64,000 nucleotides of DNA from Micrasema longulum (taxonomy: Eukaryota > Arthropoda > Insecta > Trichoptera > Brachycentridae). Position 1 is the stretch's first letter. The number at the start of each line of letters is the position of its first letter. The position numbers and the translations under genes are program-made. The stretch lies in assembly GCA_022494885.1 (NCBI GenBank), contig JAGVSM010000932.1, positions 1 to 64,000 of the forward strand, written 5' to 3'. Below the pieces are notes generated by a model that made no database searches, was not told where the DNA came from, and was given only the letters and a program-made list of their open reading frames with translations. Below, one piece after another: positions 1 through 11,862 of this stretch.

Positions 1-204
1 TAGTAAATCTTTTTAGAAGAACATATACATTTAAAAAAAAAATTAAATGTACACGGTGTTTTCAATCAGTGCTACACTAAAAATAATTAAGAATACATAT
101 ATTTCGTATTTATTTCCTTTGTTCATTTCATAATGGAAAAATATTCCTCTGTAAGTATAATGATGTTGCGCTTTTATTATTATTATCAATATATTACAAA
201 ATTT

Positions 205-325
205 ATAGAAGGGAATGTGGAAGTCTAGGCATGAACAGGGCTTATGACCTGTTATTTGCTGGTTTAAGTGACCACTTCACTCACTGTGTAACATTCACCA
301 TTCCGCCTATATTTGATTATTTATA
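205..325 (+). repeat. Half copy of palindromic MITE family R
   Basis: The motif GGAAGTCTAGGCAT, then CAGGGCTTATGACCTGTTAT and GCTGGTTTAAGTG, recurs at 18730-19000 (both arms) and 41181-41327, and in reverse at 8788-8882. A short reverse-oriented end of the same family (GACTTCCATATTTCC) lies at 770-800, so 205-800 may be the remains of one stretched or interrupted element. Non-coding. Confidence 0.6.
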
Positions 326-820
326 CTTATTTGATACTTCCATCTGTTGACATTTGTGAAGTTAAAGAGCTAAAACCTTTATTGCTGCGGGTGACATTCA
401 TATCATTGAATTATTTCACTCACATACTAGGCAACGCCTTTAATTTAAAAAAATAAATATACTCCTTCTTGGACCAGGTGGATTTATCAACAATGTTTTG
501 AGTTTATCAATTTTTTTGCAGACAAGGACTGGATAAAACAAGCTATGACAATCAATTAATCAACAACAAACTGGACTCAACTACAAGCTAAATTACACAA
601 AAGAAATAAAATAAAATAATTTAATGGTATGTAAAATAAAAATTTCAAAACTATGCAGTCCTCCTTAGAACAGTTTTCTTTAGTGAAGAAGACTCTTAAC
701 CTTATTCTGTAAAAAAAAATCATTTAGCAAAATTATTTAAAAAAAAAACAGCGAATGACTGGTCGACTTCCATATTTCCTTCTCTTAAATGTTCTCCATC
801 TCTATTTTAATACGGTGATG

Positions 821-1039
821 CATTAGAACTCCGTTAAAATCCGAACACCAGTCATCCGGATTGCCAAATATCCTAATTTTTATCAGGAAAAAAAATAATA
901 AAGGAGATTTAAATTTAATTTTGCGATTAACTTTGCTGGACATGTTTAAGCGAGTTTTTAATAAGTTTACAATTCGCTGTATTTTTTCAAACGCAATAAA
1001 ATCTGGCACTTATCAATCCGGATAATTGAAGTTTTACTG
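821..1039 (-). mobile_element. Deleted Tigger/pogo-like relic
   Basis: Read on the minus strand it begins CAGTAAAACTTCAATTATCC and on the plus strand CATTAGAACTCCGTTAAAAT. These are diverged inverted ends rich in TTATCCGGA, as in pogo/Tigger elements of animals. The inside keeps an open frame on the minus strand (785-1009) without a recognisable catalytic motif. At about 220 bp it can only be an internally deleted copy. Confidence 0.45.
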
Positions 1040-2923
1040 TTTTCTTTTTCGTTCTTACTAACATGCACTATAGGTTTTTTTTTAGATAATATTTTTTAGT
1101 GGTACAGCCGAAAATCTCTGCTTTTATGATTATTAAAATTTAACAAATGATTTTTTTATTGAACCACCCTAAAATGTTTAATTTCAGCACAACGTACTTA
1201 TTTAGTTGCAATATTACCGGCTAGAGGGAGATAGTAAACTTATCGGGGAGGCAGAAGCAGCGAGCCAAAGAGAGATAAATATATGATATCTCTCCCTATT
1301 ACAGACGTCTAGTTGACGGATAATTGATGATGTAACAATGTCATGGAGGCGAACGCTTTATTAGACAGTTGAATGCTGAATAGCTGAATGCTGTTTATTA
1401 TGGGAAATATAGTCTACTACATTATTGGTTTGGGCCTCCGCTACGAAGCGAGCTCCCTCTGTATTATTTATTATATATCTAAACCAGTATTACAAGCTGC
1501 ATGTTGATGGTAGACATCTATCGGCGTGGATAGTTAGTAATAAGTGAGCAATGGCGTAGGACGTCAATTGCTAAAAACTACATGGTTTGTTAATACCTAC
1601 TAGAGATGCACCGAATACGGATTTTTTCAACCGAACCAAATACGAACATTATTATTTGGTTTAGCGCTTACCAAAATGATTAAATTAATTACACATGTGG
1701 TTTGTCGCGCTGAACAAGTTTGTGCAGGTTCGATAGGAGCTAGGCGAAATGTTTAACAATTAAAACTTAAAATATACGTTGATTATATGATTTAACGTTC
1801 TTTCATTATTATTATTTACAAGGTTGAGTCTTACTATGATATATTATGCAAGACACGGTCCAAATTGGAGAGCAAATGGAAGTCAACGGGATGAAAATGG
1901 CTTTAGTAATTTGATTTCACCACTAAAACGCTTAATTAGCGATTTTGATAAAGCCATAAACTTCCGCTTGCATGCGGTCCCATCCTAATGTGTGTCCACC
2001 ATGAGTAGTTTAATATTTGATAAATATTCAGTATTTCAACTTAATATTATGCCGAATACCGAACATATACCGAATATAACACTTGTGAAAACCTATAATT
2101 GGCTTATTTGTAATTTGTTTTGTTTTATATTTAAGATAAATACGAATATAGCTGTTGGTTATTAAAAAAATTAAAAAAGCTAAAATGACGTTATGAAATG
2201 TATCGATTAGGCGACTATTTTGTACTTTGCTAATCGAATTTTGTATTTAGCGTATTTAATATATGGTGGCTTTCGAACCTCGGACTTCTCGAATCCGTTA
2301 GTCACATTAGCCACGGGACCTCAACCCGGTTCAATTATGATCGCAAACTTTTCAAAACATTTGTTTGTTTTCGAGCCGCCAGTGAATACGGTGTTCCAGA
2401 ATGTGGTTTGAAAATTTAATTTAGCTGGAAGCGTAAACATGGGAAGGGGGGAGAGGGGAGAGTTTCGGAATCCGGCGAATTTGAATTTATCTCAGGCGTT
2501 CGAATATCCGAATTTCGAACGTGGCTTATTGTGTTGTGTCATGTCTGATGGAAGATAAATTGACTTTTATCAATGCGCGCTCTTATTCCGAGAGAATATA
2601 AATAAGTACCCATATAATATTTGAACAGTTCAGTTTTTCAGATTTGAATTTGTACTTTCCTATACCACCGTTCCACATAGGGAAATATAACTTTTTTACA
2701 ATCTTAAATTAAGAAGGGTCTATGAAATACTGTCAAGCAAAAATATTTTTTTTTGCTAAAAAGTAGCATTTTTTTTTTTAAATTTTAAATTTTTAATTCC
2801 CACGAAAACGGTTCATTGCATTGGCCACGCCTCTAATACGTCGCGATTCGTGTAAATTTTTAACTTTGTTTATGACCGTTTAAATTTAAGTAAGTAGTAC
2901 ATCGTTACGAATCTTTACTTCAC
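1040..2923. other. Non-genic stretch with a hAT-like end
   Basis: No coding exon is recognisable. At about 1603 the sequence TAGAGATGCACCGAATACGG resembles the terminal repeat of hAT transposons. Sequences rich in CCGAATA follow at 2050-2080, so 1603-2100 is probably a decayed hAT copy whose far end I cannot place. The remainder (1040-1600, 2100-2923) is AT-rich with scattered CGAA motifs and shows nothing I can name. Confidence 0.35.
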
Positions 2924-3351
2924 AATGAGGAACTTCAGCCCTACGGAAAATTGGATACAAAAAATGTTTTCTTACGCGGGGTAAAAATTAGAGCATTAAA
3001 TTGTACGGCAAAGTTTCTTGAAAATGTACAGAAAAAATAATAAAAAATATTTTGATAAAAACGCACTACTTTAAATGACGTCACTGGTTCATGTGCATCA
3101 ACCTATGATCTGAGAGCTATGGAAGATTTCCGGTCTGCTTGTCGCTTCTGGACCAATAGGAAGAACTGAATGAGAATAAGCGGAAGTGAACCTCTGACGT
3201 CACACGCGGAGTTATTTCAGAAATACAAAACTTTGAAAAATCGTAGCGCCGATAATACGATATGTAAAAATTAAAAAAAAATTTTTTTGACTTAGTTTAA
3301 CAGTCTATTAACAAATAAAAAATTTGAAAAAAACCACTCAACTTCCTCATT
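2924..3351. mobile_element. MITE family S, copy 1
   Basis: The ends form a short terminal inverted repeat: AATGAGGAACTTCAG on the left and the complement of AATGAGGAAGTTGAG on the right. A second, shorter copy at 34282-34565 shares most of the sequence, including TACAAAAAATGTTTTCTTAC, GACGTCACACGC and the AACAAATAAAAAA block. Copy 1 carries about 130 bp that copy 2 lacks. No ORF; non-autonomous DNA element by inference. Confidence 0.65.
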
Positions 3352-3759
3352 ATCAAGGCCAAACATGTTGTGTTTTTTTAGGGACTTATTTTTGAATAAT
3401 TTATTTTTTAAAGTTATGTATGAAAACATTTCTCCATAATATCCATATTGATTTCGAAAATACAATTAATTTCTGTCAATCCATTTCATATATTTTAATC
3501 GTTATTCGTGTTCTTTCCCTATTCTCTATCACTGCCGTAGGTATAGAGAATTTCCCATTCTTAACAGCGAAGTTAACTTTTTTTCAGTAATACAAAAATG
3601 CCTAAGCTTTCATATCCCAAGCCAGGTCCACCGCCGCATCCTCAACGCGCTTGTTATAGGAGGAGGGAGCAGATGCGTCCGTTCTCTAGCTTCAATATTA
3701 GTATTAAAATAAACCAGGCATAAACATTCACTTTCTATCACTTCTTCGCGTTATTTTGA

Positions 3760-4130
3760 ATAATCCCACTTCGCCTGCTTATATGGGAGAGCTCTTCCAA
3801 CATCTATCACAACATGAACTATCTCTTTCTAGTAACTAAAGAACCCCTTTAATACTCACTCACCACTATATATTTTTTTGCCTTCTCTTTCACAGTAGTA
3901 GCTGTTCGATTATGGAATAATCTACCCACTAATGTTAGAGACGTTTCTTTATTTACATTTAAATCGAGATTGAAATATCACTATCTAAATATTTGAGTTG
4001 TTCCTTTCTCCTTCTTTCCTTCCCATTCCCCTCTCCTCTCTACATAGTATAGTGTAGATTTTCAATTAATTTTATTTATTTGTTTATTTTTATTTGGAAA
4101 TAAAACAACAGTTTATACATACTTTGTATA
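3760..4130 (+). mobile_element. Non-LTR retrotransposon 3' end (RT C-terminus)
   Basis: The frame 3877-3996 encodes RLWNNLPTNVRD followed by a TFKSRLKYHYL segment and a stop. This is the typical last segment of jockey/CR1-like reverse transcriptases (RLWNSLP...F...L). An A/T-rich 3' tail follows. Upstream sequence is frameshifted and has lost the polymerase domain, so this is a 5'-truncated dead copy. Confidence 0.6.
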
Positions 4131-4494
4131 CGGAAAATAAGAATATATTTAAACGAAAATTGTGAAAACAGTCAATACAAATTTTCCACAGTGGTGTAAG
4201 TTATCGCAATTTCACAATTAAGAAATGTTAGGCAGTTAGAAGTTGCAAGTAAAATAAAAATACATATATTTATAAACAGTAATAAAAATAAAGTAAATAG
4301 AAACAAGATAAATTTAAATTTAAAGAATAAGAAAATAAAAAAGTTATATGAAAATAATGTAAGGATGAACAAAATATAATAATGAACATACGAGTACATA
4401 CATAATTACTGACATCGTATAACTAAACGGGTGTACTGTCAATAATGAATCTTCTATATTTCATATAGGATACATATATTTTGTATACAATTAT

Positions 4495-4630
4495 GAGATT
4501 CTGTCCATGTACTTGTAATTTTCTCAATCTGAACGGTTTGGGTGGGTAGGAATAAATTGTCTCAAAGCAGTATGCCCGCCCGTATGTAAATTGTATTTGT
4601 ACATAAAGTGTTCAATAAATAAATAAACCT
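4495..4630 (+). repeat. Retroposon tail family T, copy 1
   Basis: The block CTGAACGGTTTGGGTGGGTA, then a hairpin-like CAAAGCAGTATGCCCGCC, then an ATAAAGTGTTCAATAAATAA tail, matches 53510-53636 closely. It ends in (AATA)n as LINE/SINE 3' ends do. It is probably the 3' UTR of a non-LTR element inserted with heavy 5' truncation. Confidence 0.6.
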
Positions 4631-4714
4631 TACTTACTTACTTTAATTACTTTAATTTTAGTCGGTAGATAATTTATTTATTGCGTATGCAGACACTTGG
4701 TAGAATTCCATATT

Positions 4715-4977
4715 AAATTTGGTAATGTATCCAAAATAAAACACGTTAATTAAATTTTAATTCTATTTTATTTTTTTAAATATACAAGAGGGTATATTGT
4801 GACGCGTTTCGTCTTGTTGGGACATTTTCTCAACTTTTTTTTTCTCGTTCAAAACTCGTTTTGAAAATGTCCTAACAATACGAAACGCGACACAATACAC
4901 TTTCTTGCATATTTAAAAAAATAAAGTAGAACTAAAATCCAATAAACGTGTTTTATTTTGGGTACATTACCAAATTT
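4715..4977. repeat. Near-perfect long palindrome (foldback MITE)
   Basis: Arm 1 (4715-4834) and arm 2 (4858-4977) are about 120 nt each and reverse complements at roughly nine positions in ten by eye. They share AAATTTGGTAATGTA, CAAAATAAAACACGTT and the inner TCGCGTTTCGT...GGACATTTTC. The loop is about 23 nt and T-rich. No coding content; the RNA or single strand would fold into a 120-bp hairpin. Confidence 0.85.
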
Positions 4978-4999
4978 TACGAACGTCCATTTTATTGTT

Positions 5000-7302
5000 T
5001 TTATCGTACATTCGTCTAAGAAGTCGCATTCCTTTTTTTCTAGAGTTTTCTGGAGTATTGCCCATTGCTTATAAGCGTTAAACATAAACAAGCCACATGG
5101 AACATGGAAATCTAGTCTTCGTTTCACCTTCATGTTTCAAGTCTTAATCACGCTCTTTATATAACTCTAAATTAATCAACCACTGACGTGTAAACCCTCT
5201 GTTGTCTAACGTGAGAAATAATAATATTTACTAAACATGTTCTCTAGAATGTTTTCTGGAATGTCATCGACGCCGACGTCGTATCGGCGGGCGTCGGCGT
5301 CGGTTGAGTGTGACGTAGGCAATACGATGATCCTCAAAATTCCGCCCCTTTTTATTAATTTTTGGGTCCAAACAATAAGATGTGAATGATGAATTAATCT
5401 TTTGGTGTCATTTATAAAAGGGAGCCGGTAGAGTTAAGTTAATTAAAATAATGATAATCTAAATTCATGTCGTTAAATTAATATTTTAACATTTTGTATT
5501 ACTATTTTTTCAGAACTTATTAATTAAAATGAATTTCAATTTTGGTGTCAAGTAATTAAAAGGAATCACAAACTTTCATTGACTATTTTTTGTAAAGTAG
5601 ACTTGTAACTTATAACCCAAGACGAGTGTTTTCGACTGCATAAATGGCTAGGTACTCTCAGGTAAAAATATTCTTAACTCTTGGGTGGCTGTGATGTCAC
5701 GCTTGTCTACATACGATCCAAGGCTTGATGTTTCTCTCTTATTATAAAAAATGATGATGTTGTTTTTTTGTAATCTTCAAATGGACATTTTCACACCGGA
5801 TTTGGAAAGTAAAATTTGTATTCTGGATTTTAATACAAAAAATATTTGTCCTTGCTACGCGAAGAGTGAACGTGACAATACAGCAATAAATCTGTGTAAG
5901 ACAGAGCACGAAGATAGAACTCATAACAAAGAAGATAGAGACTCTGTTCTATAGCCGGTGTGTGTGTGAAATAGATTCAGCCGGTTATTGACAATGATGG
6001 AGGATGCAAGCATGTGTGATAACCGGCGTATTTATGAATTTTATATTATTTTGCCATAACAGGGCTAAATTATATGTATATTTTAATAAATTATGGAAAA
6101 CGAATTATTAAACAATATCTCTCCGTGTTTTTTTTTCAAATGCCTGAACTTTAGCCGTCTTTTGCTTGTTGTGACACAATGTTACATCACCCCGCGCAAA
6201 GGAATTATTTACCACGCTATTTTAAGAGTCAAATACCATAATAAAAAAGGATTTTTGGAAATAAATTATACATGTGAATAATCAGGTCGTGTAATTGCAA
6301 TTTAGTCATGGGGAAGCATGACAATATCCGACATAAGCCCTCAATGTAATTTTCTAAACTTACAATGAAAGGGGCAATGGCATTGATTTTTTGGATGCAT
6401 ACCAGGAACTACATAATAATATGTTTATTCTAATGTGAAAAAATGTTTTTATGTGGGATGTGAATATTTTTATTTTGTGAGATATTAAACTATAATTTAT
6501 TTATTTCTTATATATACGGCCTAAGCCAATGACAACAGTTGTATGAAGAAACTGAACAAAAAGAGGGTAAAACTACATAGCAAAGACAAACAAGGGCAAT
6601 AAAATATGGTAAAAAATAAACACTATCAACATACATATAAGACTTCGAGCTTACCCATGCCAATCCATCTTCTTCCCACACTGAGTTAATAGCGGAGAGA
6701 TCTACGAAAAGCCGGAATATATATCCCAAATAATTCCAAGTTGTGTGGAGAATTGACTCATCTAAACGTTCTGGACATTGGGACATAAAAACAAAAGTTG
6801 CTGTACTTAAGTTTTAGAAATAAAACACATTGTTCTCAGCCTTTTTAAATAAATTGTAAATAAATGATAAAAAGTCTTTGGCGGTCATGTGTGCTTTGTT
6901 GAACATCGATTTTTCATACATACTGAAATACTTTGTAGAAGTTTTGCGACTGGAATTCAATTAAATTTTGGATTCATTTTCCTAAATAAAATTTAAATTA
7001 AATTAAATTTTCTTATAAAAATTAAGAATTGTGCTTTGCTGCAATTGGTATACATGGTTGGAGACATTGGCTTTGTTGGAATGGAATCGTTTTCAGAAAG
7101 CTCCAAGTTTGTTTTATCAAAGTGTGATTTAATTTTGTGAATTGGATCCTCTTCACGCTCCAGCAATATAGATCATAAATATGTTATGTCTTGGCTAGAA
7201 ACATTCCGCAACAGTAAAACACTTTGGCCATCCTTGCTATATCCGAGTGGTGTATCACTCGAGCCAGAAGCGTCCAATACGTGGGAGTTCCTCGTCTCGG
7301 CT
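5000..7302. other. Gene-poor stretch
   Basis: No exon is recognisable on either strand. It holds a GC-rich 11-bp inverted repeat at 5268-5302 and a repeat at 6285-6375 (AATTGCAATTTAGTCA...GACAATATCCGACATAAGCC) that recurs at 21445-21535. Open frames at 5751-5954 (+) and 6508-6786 (-) have no family signature and are probably chance. Confidence 0.5.
5268..5302. repeat. GC-rich 11-bp inverted repeat
   Basis: CGACGCCGACG at 5268-5278 and its exact reverse complement at 5292-5302, separated by 13 nt. It stands out in an otherwise AT-rich region and contains many CpGs. Confidence 0.8.
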
Positions 7303-7339
7303 TATAAAAGTCTTCTGGATACAGGGATTGCTATCATAC
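7303..7339 (+). promoter_or_regulatory. Candidate core promoter of the sHSP gene
   Basis: TATAAAAG at 7303-7310 is followed about 33 bp later by TCATACT (7334-7340), which resembles an arthropod initiator. The surrounding 150 bp is more GC-rich than its neighbours. If used, transcription would start near 7336 and yield a non-coding exon ending at AAG|GTGAGA (7419/7420). No convincing array of nGAAn heat-shock elements was found, so the link to the sHSP gene is inference from position. Confidence 0.35.
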
Positions 7340-7419
7340 TTTCACAAGCTGTGTTTACTAACGCTTCGAACTCAATTTATTTCACATTTTTATACTTTTT
7401 GTGATAATTTCTATTTAAG
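7336..7419 (+). other. Possible non-coding first exon of the sHSP gene
   Basis: This runs from the initiator-like site to a good donor (AAG|GTGAGAG). It could join the acceptor TTGTAG at 9528-9533, which abuts the sHSP start codon. The acceptor's pyrimidine tract is weak. The alternative is an unspliced 5' leader just upstream of 9534. Confidence 0.3.
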
Positions 7420-8350
7420 GTGAGAGAGTTTGTTTATTTATTTTCCTTCTTACATCTAGTCAAATCGCCCAAGATGCATATAAGTTTATAGTGTGACGTT
7501 TATAATAAATCGTGAATCATGGTATGGCTATTTATGTACAGTTTTTTTCAAAATAAAGTACGTTATATTTGATTTGTATGCACTTTAAAAATAAACACGA
7601 TTTAGATATGAAATTTGTGTATTCTAATCTATTGACCTAATTTTTAAAATTATTTTATAACAAAAATAACTTAGATATTTTAAAAACCAATAAAGTTAAT
7701 AGTTACATTAGAAATTTAATGTTTTTATATCCGAATGCAACGAACAATTTATATTTTTATTTTGATCAAATTTGAGTGATTACTGTAATTTTCTTGATAA
7801 TGTGTAAAATTTTCCAGGAAAAAAAATATATTCTAATTTTCTATGCCTATAAATGCAACTAACTATAAAGTTTTACTTTTTCTCGGTACGAAATGAGCAG
7901 TACAATTCAGATTTTTAACTTTCCAAATTATGTTGTAATAATTAAACAAAAATATATATATTTTAGTGCATTTAATGTAAAGAAGCAAAACTTTAATTTC
8001 CGATGAAATCAAGAATTTTTTTGTATTTGCAATTAAAAAAAATGATTCATTATATTGGAGAGTAGGTTTTTTGTTCATTGATTGGTACTTCAAAATAACA
8101 CATTTAATTTTGTACTGTTCTTCTCGGTAGGTAGACAATATAATTGTTGTTGTGTTCGCATATTAATTTGTTACTTCGATTAAAAGTTGTTATACAAATC
8201 GAATTATTGTAATTTAGTTTATATTTTAAATTCATCTTCAAATTGGCTTATAACATCATCAACGCTTTGAATAATATGTAATCATTTGGAATAGGTACTA
8301 TCAGAAAAATCGATGGAACTTTTACAGTGAAAAGTAAACACGAAAGAGAA

Positions 8351-8405
8351 ACGAAACAGGTCTAGGTTTTTAACGAAACAGGTCTAGGTTTTTAACGAAA
8401 CAGGT
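8351..8405. repeat. 22-bp tandem repeat, 2.5 copies
   Basis: The unit ACGAAACAGGTCTAGGTTTT plus TA occurs at 8351 and 8373 identically, with an 11-nt partial third copy at 8395. Copies are adjacent without spacers. Confidence 0.85.
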
Positions 8406-8787
8406 AAATTAAATTGTAATATATTTCAGTAAAACATCTATAATTCTAATATGATACACCTGAGAATCGAGTCAGAATCCAGAAATTAATAATAAGCTTG
8501 GATAAAGGCCAATGTTTCTCGAAATAACTACATTACATTGCTTGAGTAATGTGTATTTAGAAGACTGAAATCTTCATAAATACAGATGGACCGGAAAATT
8601 TGACCCCAAAAAAATTAAGAACTACGTCTCAATTATACAACTCACCCAAGGATAATCTATAGAGCTGAAAACTTTATTTCTGTTGATGAGATTGACAGAT
8701 ATAACAACATAGAGAACGTTATTGAGAAAAATATGCTATTTTACTTCACAAAAATAAACGGATGGAAGAATTTAAGACATAGATATA

Positions 8788-8882
8788 GATGTTAACATAG
8801 GCAGAATGGTGATCGTTGCACAATGTGTAAAGTGATCACTTAAACCAGCCGACGCCAGGTCAAATGGCTAGACGTCTATATT
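8788..8882 (-). repeat. Half copy of MITE family R, reverse orientation
   Basis: ACATAGGCAGAATGGTGA, then CACTTAAACCAGCCGA, then GGCTAGACGTCTATATTTCC is the reverse complement of the 205-325 and 41181-41327 copies, including the part toward the family's centre (GGCAGAATGGTGA). Confidence 0.55.
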
Positions 8883-9533
8883 TCCTGTTTTAATATATTG
8901 CAATCATTTTATAAAATAAAAAGAAGGAGCGATATTTAAATCTAATAAAAGTTGAAAAAGTTGAATTTCGGTTAACTTTTTTTGTACGGTGCATTTTATG
9001 ACGAACACATAACAAATATTTAACTTTCATATTTTTTTAACTTTTGGTGCAAATCGCCCTTTGTTTCCCCGTGTCGTTTCACTCAGTCACCTTGCCATAA
9101 ATTAAAACAAGTACATAGGTATATAATTAATGAATGTCCACTCAGAATTGTTGCAACCATTTGGACATTCTAAATATTGTTTTAAAAAACCTTTTTCAAA
9201 ACCAACCTGTAGCTTTTTTTCAGACTCGCACATTGAAAAAACAAATTTCAGGGTTGAACTTTTTAAAAAATATTCTTTATTTATAAAAGATTCGCGTTAT
9301 TTAGAATTAACATTTACTGCCGTCAGTATATGTAGTACAATTGTATGTCACCCTCAATCTAATTTTCCCAATTCTGACGGCGATAAGGTATGTTAGTTCA
9401 TTAGTTTGTTATTAAACAGGAAAAAACAGTCCGATCGTGAAAACTAGAGCCGTCACCACCCCTCCACCAGTCATGCTAAAACAGTTCACGCAGCAACCTT
9501 ATTTTAAAAATAAAAAATATATTAAATTTGTAG

Positions 9534-10661
9534 ATGTCAGTAGTTCCCCTAATGTTCCGCGACTGGTGGGAAGACTTCGAGCGCGAGCGGCCATCTCGAC
9601 TGCTAGACCAGCACTTCGGCTTGGGCCTGAGAAGAGATGACCTTCTGTCGAACCTTAACTCCTTCCAAAACAGTAACTCCATCTTCCGCAACTCTTACTT
9701 TCGCCCGTGGAGGACACACAACATCGCCAGGCAGGAGTCAACATCCACCATTAATATAGACAAGGACAAATTTGAAGTGAGTAATACTGAATAATCTGAA
9801 GGAGTTAGTTCAAAGCTCATCATATTCTATGTAAATAAACAAAACAAAACATTAATCCATCGGGGGACCTTAGAATAAAGTACCTCCTTCAGCTTCGTAA
9901 CGTAATATTATATTGCTAGATATTTTATTTCTTGCTCCTTAAAAAAAAACGTATTGTTATTTTTGTACGTAACGAAAGGGTCAGTAAATTATATAATTCG
10001 TACACGCTAATAAAATATATCACATCAATACGTAGGTATTAGGTTTTAAGAAATGTAAAGTTTCTTTAAATATTTGATATTACTCTTAATTTCTTTATGT
10101 AGGTACCTAATCATTTAAATTATTGTTAAAACCATAATACAACAGGGGAATAAAAAAATGGCGCAATTAAAATGACGACTTTTACCAAATTTCACATAAC
10201 TTTGGTATATTAATGAATGAATATGACGCAATCCTAATCCACGGAAGATATTCAAATGTTTTGTCTTATACTCGATTTTAACATCAAAAGAACCCTTCGA
10301 TTTGTTTTACAGCCCCTGATATGTTTTGTAAACTTTTTTTAAGGTTATTCTTGACGTTCAACAATTTTCTCCCAACGAAATTACTGTAAAAACAACAAAC
10401 AACTGCGTGGTCGTGGAGGGAAAGCACGAAGAAAAACAGGACGAGCATGGTTATATCTCTAGGCAATTCACAAGACGGTATGTCCTTCCCCAAGGACACG
10501 ACGCTGTCGATGTCATTTCCACATTATCTTCTGATGGAGTTTTGACAATTTGTTCTCCCAAAAAATCGTTGCCACCCCCGGGAACTGAAAGGGTCGTCCC
10601 AATAACTCAAACTGGTCCCAAAAAAGATACACAACCCACTGTCGAAACTCCCAAAGATTAA
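9534..10661 (+). CDS. Small heat-shock protein (alpha-crystallin family), l(2)efl-like
   Basis: A cytosolic ATP-independent holdase chaperone by family. Coding exons are 9534-9776 (81 codons, ending GAA|GTGAGT) and 10344-10661 (acceptor TTTTTTTAAG). The junction is phase 0 and gives a 186-aa protein, the usual length for this family. Residues 1-34 (MSVVPLMFRDWW...LLDQHFGLGL) match the conserved N-terminus of the arthropod l(2)efl / vertebrate alphaB-crystallin type. The alpha-crystallin domain spans about 71-155: NIDKDKFEVILDVQQFSPNE is the first strand pair, GYISRQFTRRYVLP holds the conserved RxFxRRYxLP, and SSDGVLTI is the last-strand G-V-L motif. A short P/K/T-rich tail (PPPGTERVVPITQ...) carries a V-x-P-I/V-T type C-terminal anchor (VVPIT) used for oligomer contacts. 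The start is chosen on homology; an AG directly before the ATG allows an upstream leader exon. The stop TAA overlaps an AATAAA. Confidence 0.95.
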
Positions 10662-10743
10662 TAAAATGTATTAGTATTATATTTTTTATTTAATTTTATA
10701 TATTTTTTACATTACAACAGTACCTGTGTTATTAAATAATAAA
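10660..10743 (+). terminator. sHSP polyadenylation signals
   Basis: AATAAA at 10660-10665 overlaps the stop codon. A second AATAAA at 10738-10743 is the more plausible signal, about 80 nt into the 3' UTR. Confidence 0.55.
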
Positions 10744-11410
10744 CGTCTTGAAGTATTTTAATTTATTGACAGTGTTAATTTATTTTTATTGATACATTTT
10801 ATAACTCATTTCAAAAAGTCCCTCAAAATTTAATTATTTGGGTAAATCAAAAGAACTCAAATATTTATTTTTCAGAAAAAATAAATCCTGTCCATAATCA
10901 TTGATATAATATGTATTCATTTATTTATTTTTATTTCACGTTTTATAAAACTCGTGTCAAAGCATTCATTTACATGATGTAATATATACTTATGGTGTCT
11001 AAAAAAAAATAAAAAAAACATATTCACATTTAAATCCACACAGATATAAATATATACATAAACAATAGTAAGAAAAAAAAAGAAGAAAAAAGAAGAAGAA
11101 AATGTATATATAGTATATAATAGATGCGGGCGGCACAAAGCACTCATTCAACTGACGTTTTGGAACTTTGGTGGGAAATAATGTTAGTAAATGTGAAGTA
11201 GCGTAAAAAGGCGCGGTATATAGCTTTGAACTTACAATAAACTGGCATAGACAGAAATACTTTTTTACTACACTACGCGTTTTGCATGACAATGTTAATG
11301 CGGCATGACACGATAACGCTCATTTTTGGCACATAATTTGAACCTATCGTTCTACGAAGCATAATCTCTATTTAATTATACCTTATAGTGTCTATGGTAC
11401 AATTACACTA
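10744..11410. other. AT-rich intergenic spacer
   Basis: Contains long A- or T-runs (about 11000-11100) and nothing coding that I can support. The minus-strand open frames here are read through poly-A tracts. Confidence 0.5.
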
Positions 11411-11862
11411 CAGTCCCATTTAACTGAATTTGATGGGACCGTTGAGGCTTCGATTAAACGATAATTCGGTTAAACTTGAAAGTATGTAGATAGCGAAAAT
11501 GTGCGGCGTAGAATTAATAAAAACGCGTCATTTCAATAAAACACATAAAAACATTTCTGCATGATGGAATACAAAACTAAATCGAGGAAGTAAAAAAATG
11601 TGTTTTTTTGTTGCTTTATATGAGAAGAACGTTTTTTTGCAGCTTGATCTCTAAGGCGTTTAATGATAAACAACTCAGCAGGAGATATTTCCTTTTGTTG
11701 TTCAAGGTAGAGGTCTTCAAATATTCTAGTTGCTTCTGAATGGTTTGGCCCTTTTTTTCTTCTTTTTCGCGACGCTTAATGTATGAAAGCAGTATAGAAT
11801 ATGGTAATATAAAAAGTATTTCGGTGATTCGGTTGATCCGGAAATTCGGTTAGACGGGACTG
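11411..11862 (-). mobile_element. Tigger/pogo-like transposon relic with TA duplication
   Basis: The left end is CAGTCCCATTTAACTGAATT. The right end, read on the minus strand, is CAGTCCCGTCTAACCGAATT. Both are flanked by TA, the target of Tc1/mariner/pogo elements. Inside, the minus strand at about 11750-11560 encodes a piece like the C-terminus of Tigger transposases (LFIIKRLRDQAAKK). Only about 450 bp remain of an element that is normally over 2 kb, so it is an internally deleted copy. Confidence 0.75.

Larger units (their letters stand above)
7420..9533 (+). other. Presumed sHSP 5'-leader intron / upstream region
   Basis: AT-rich and without recognisable coding exons. It contains a 22-nt tandem repeat (8351-8405) and a reverse half copy of MITE family R (8788-8882). 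Confidence 0.3.

Noticed and set aside
6508..6786. 92-aa minus-strand open frame with hydrophobic C-terminus
   Set aside because: No family motif, no flanking splice signals forming a gene, and composition typical of chance frames in AT-rich DNA.
7186..7404. 72-aa open frame upstream of the sHSP gene
   Set aside because: Overlaps the TATA/initiator candidate and shows no domain; more likely promoter and leader sequence.
8351..8405. Short direct repeats resembling a CRISPR array
   Set aside because: Units are adjacent with no spacers, and this is an animal genome; simple tandem duplication explains them.
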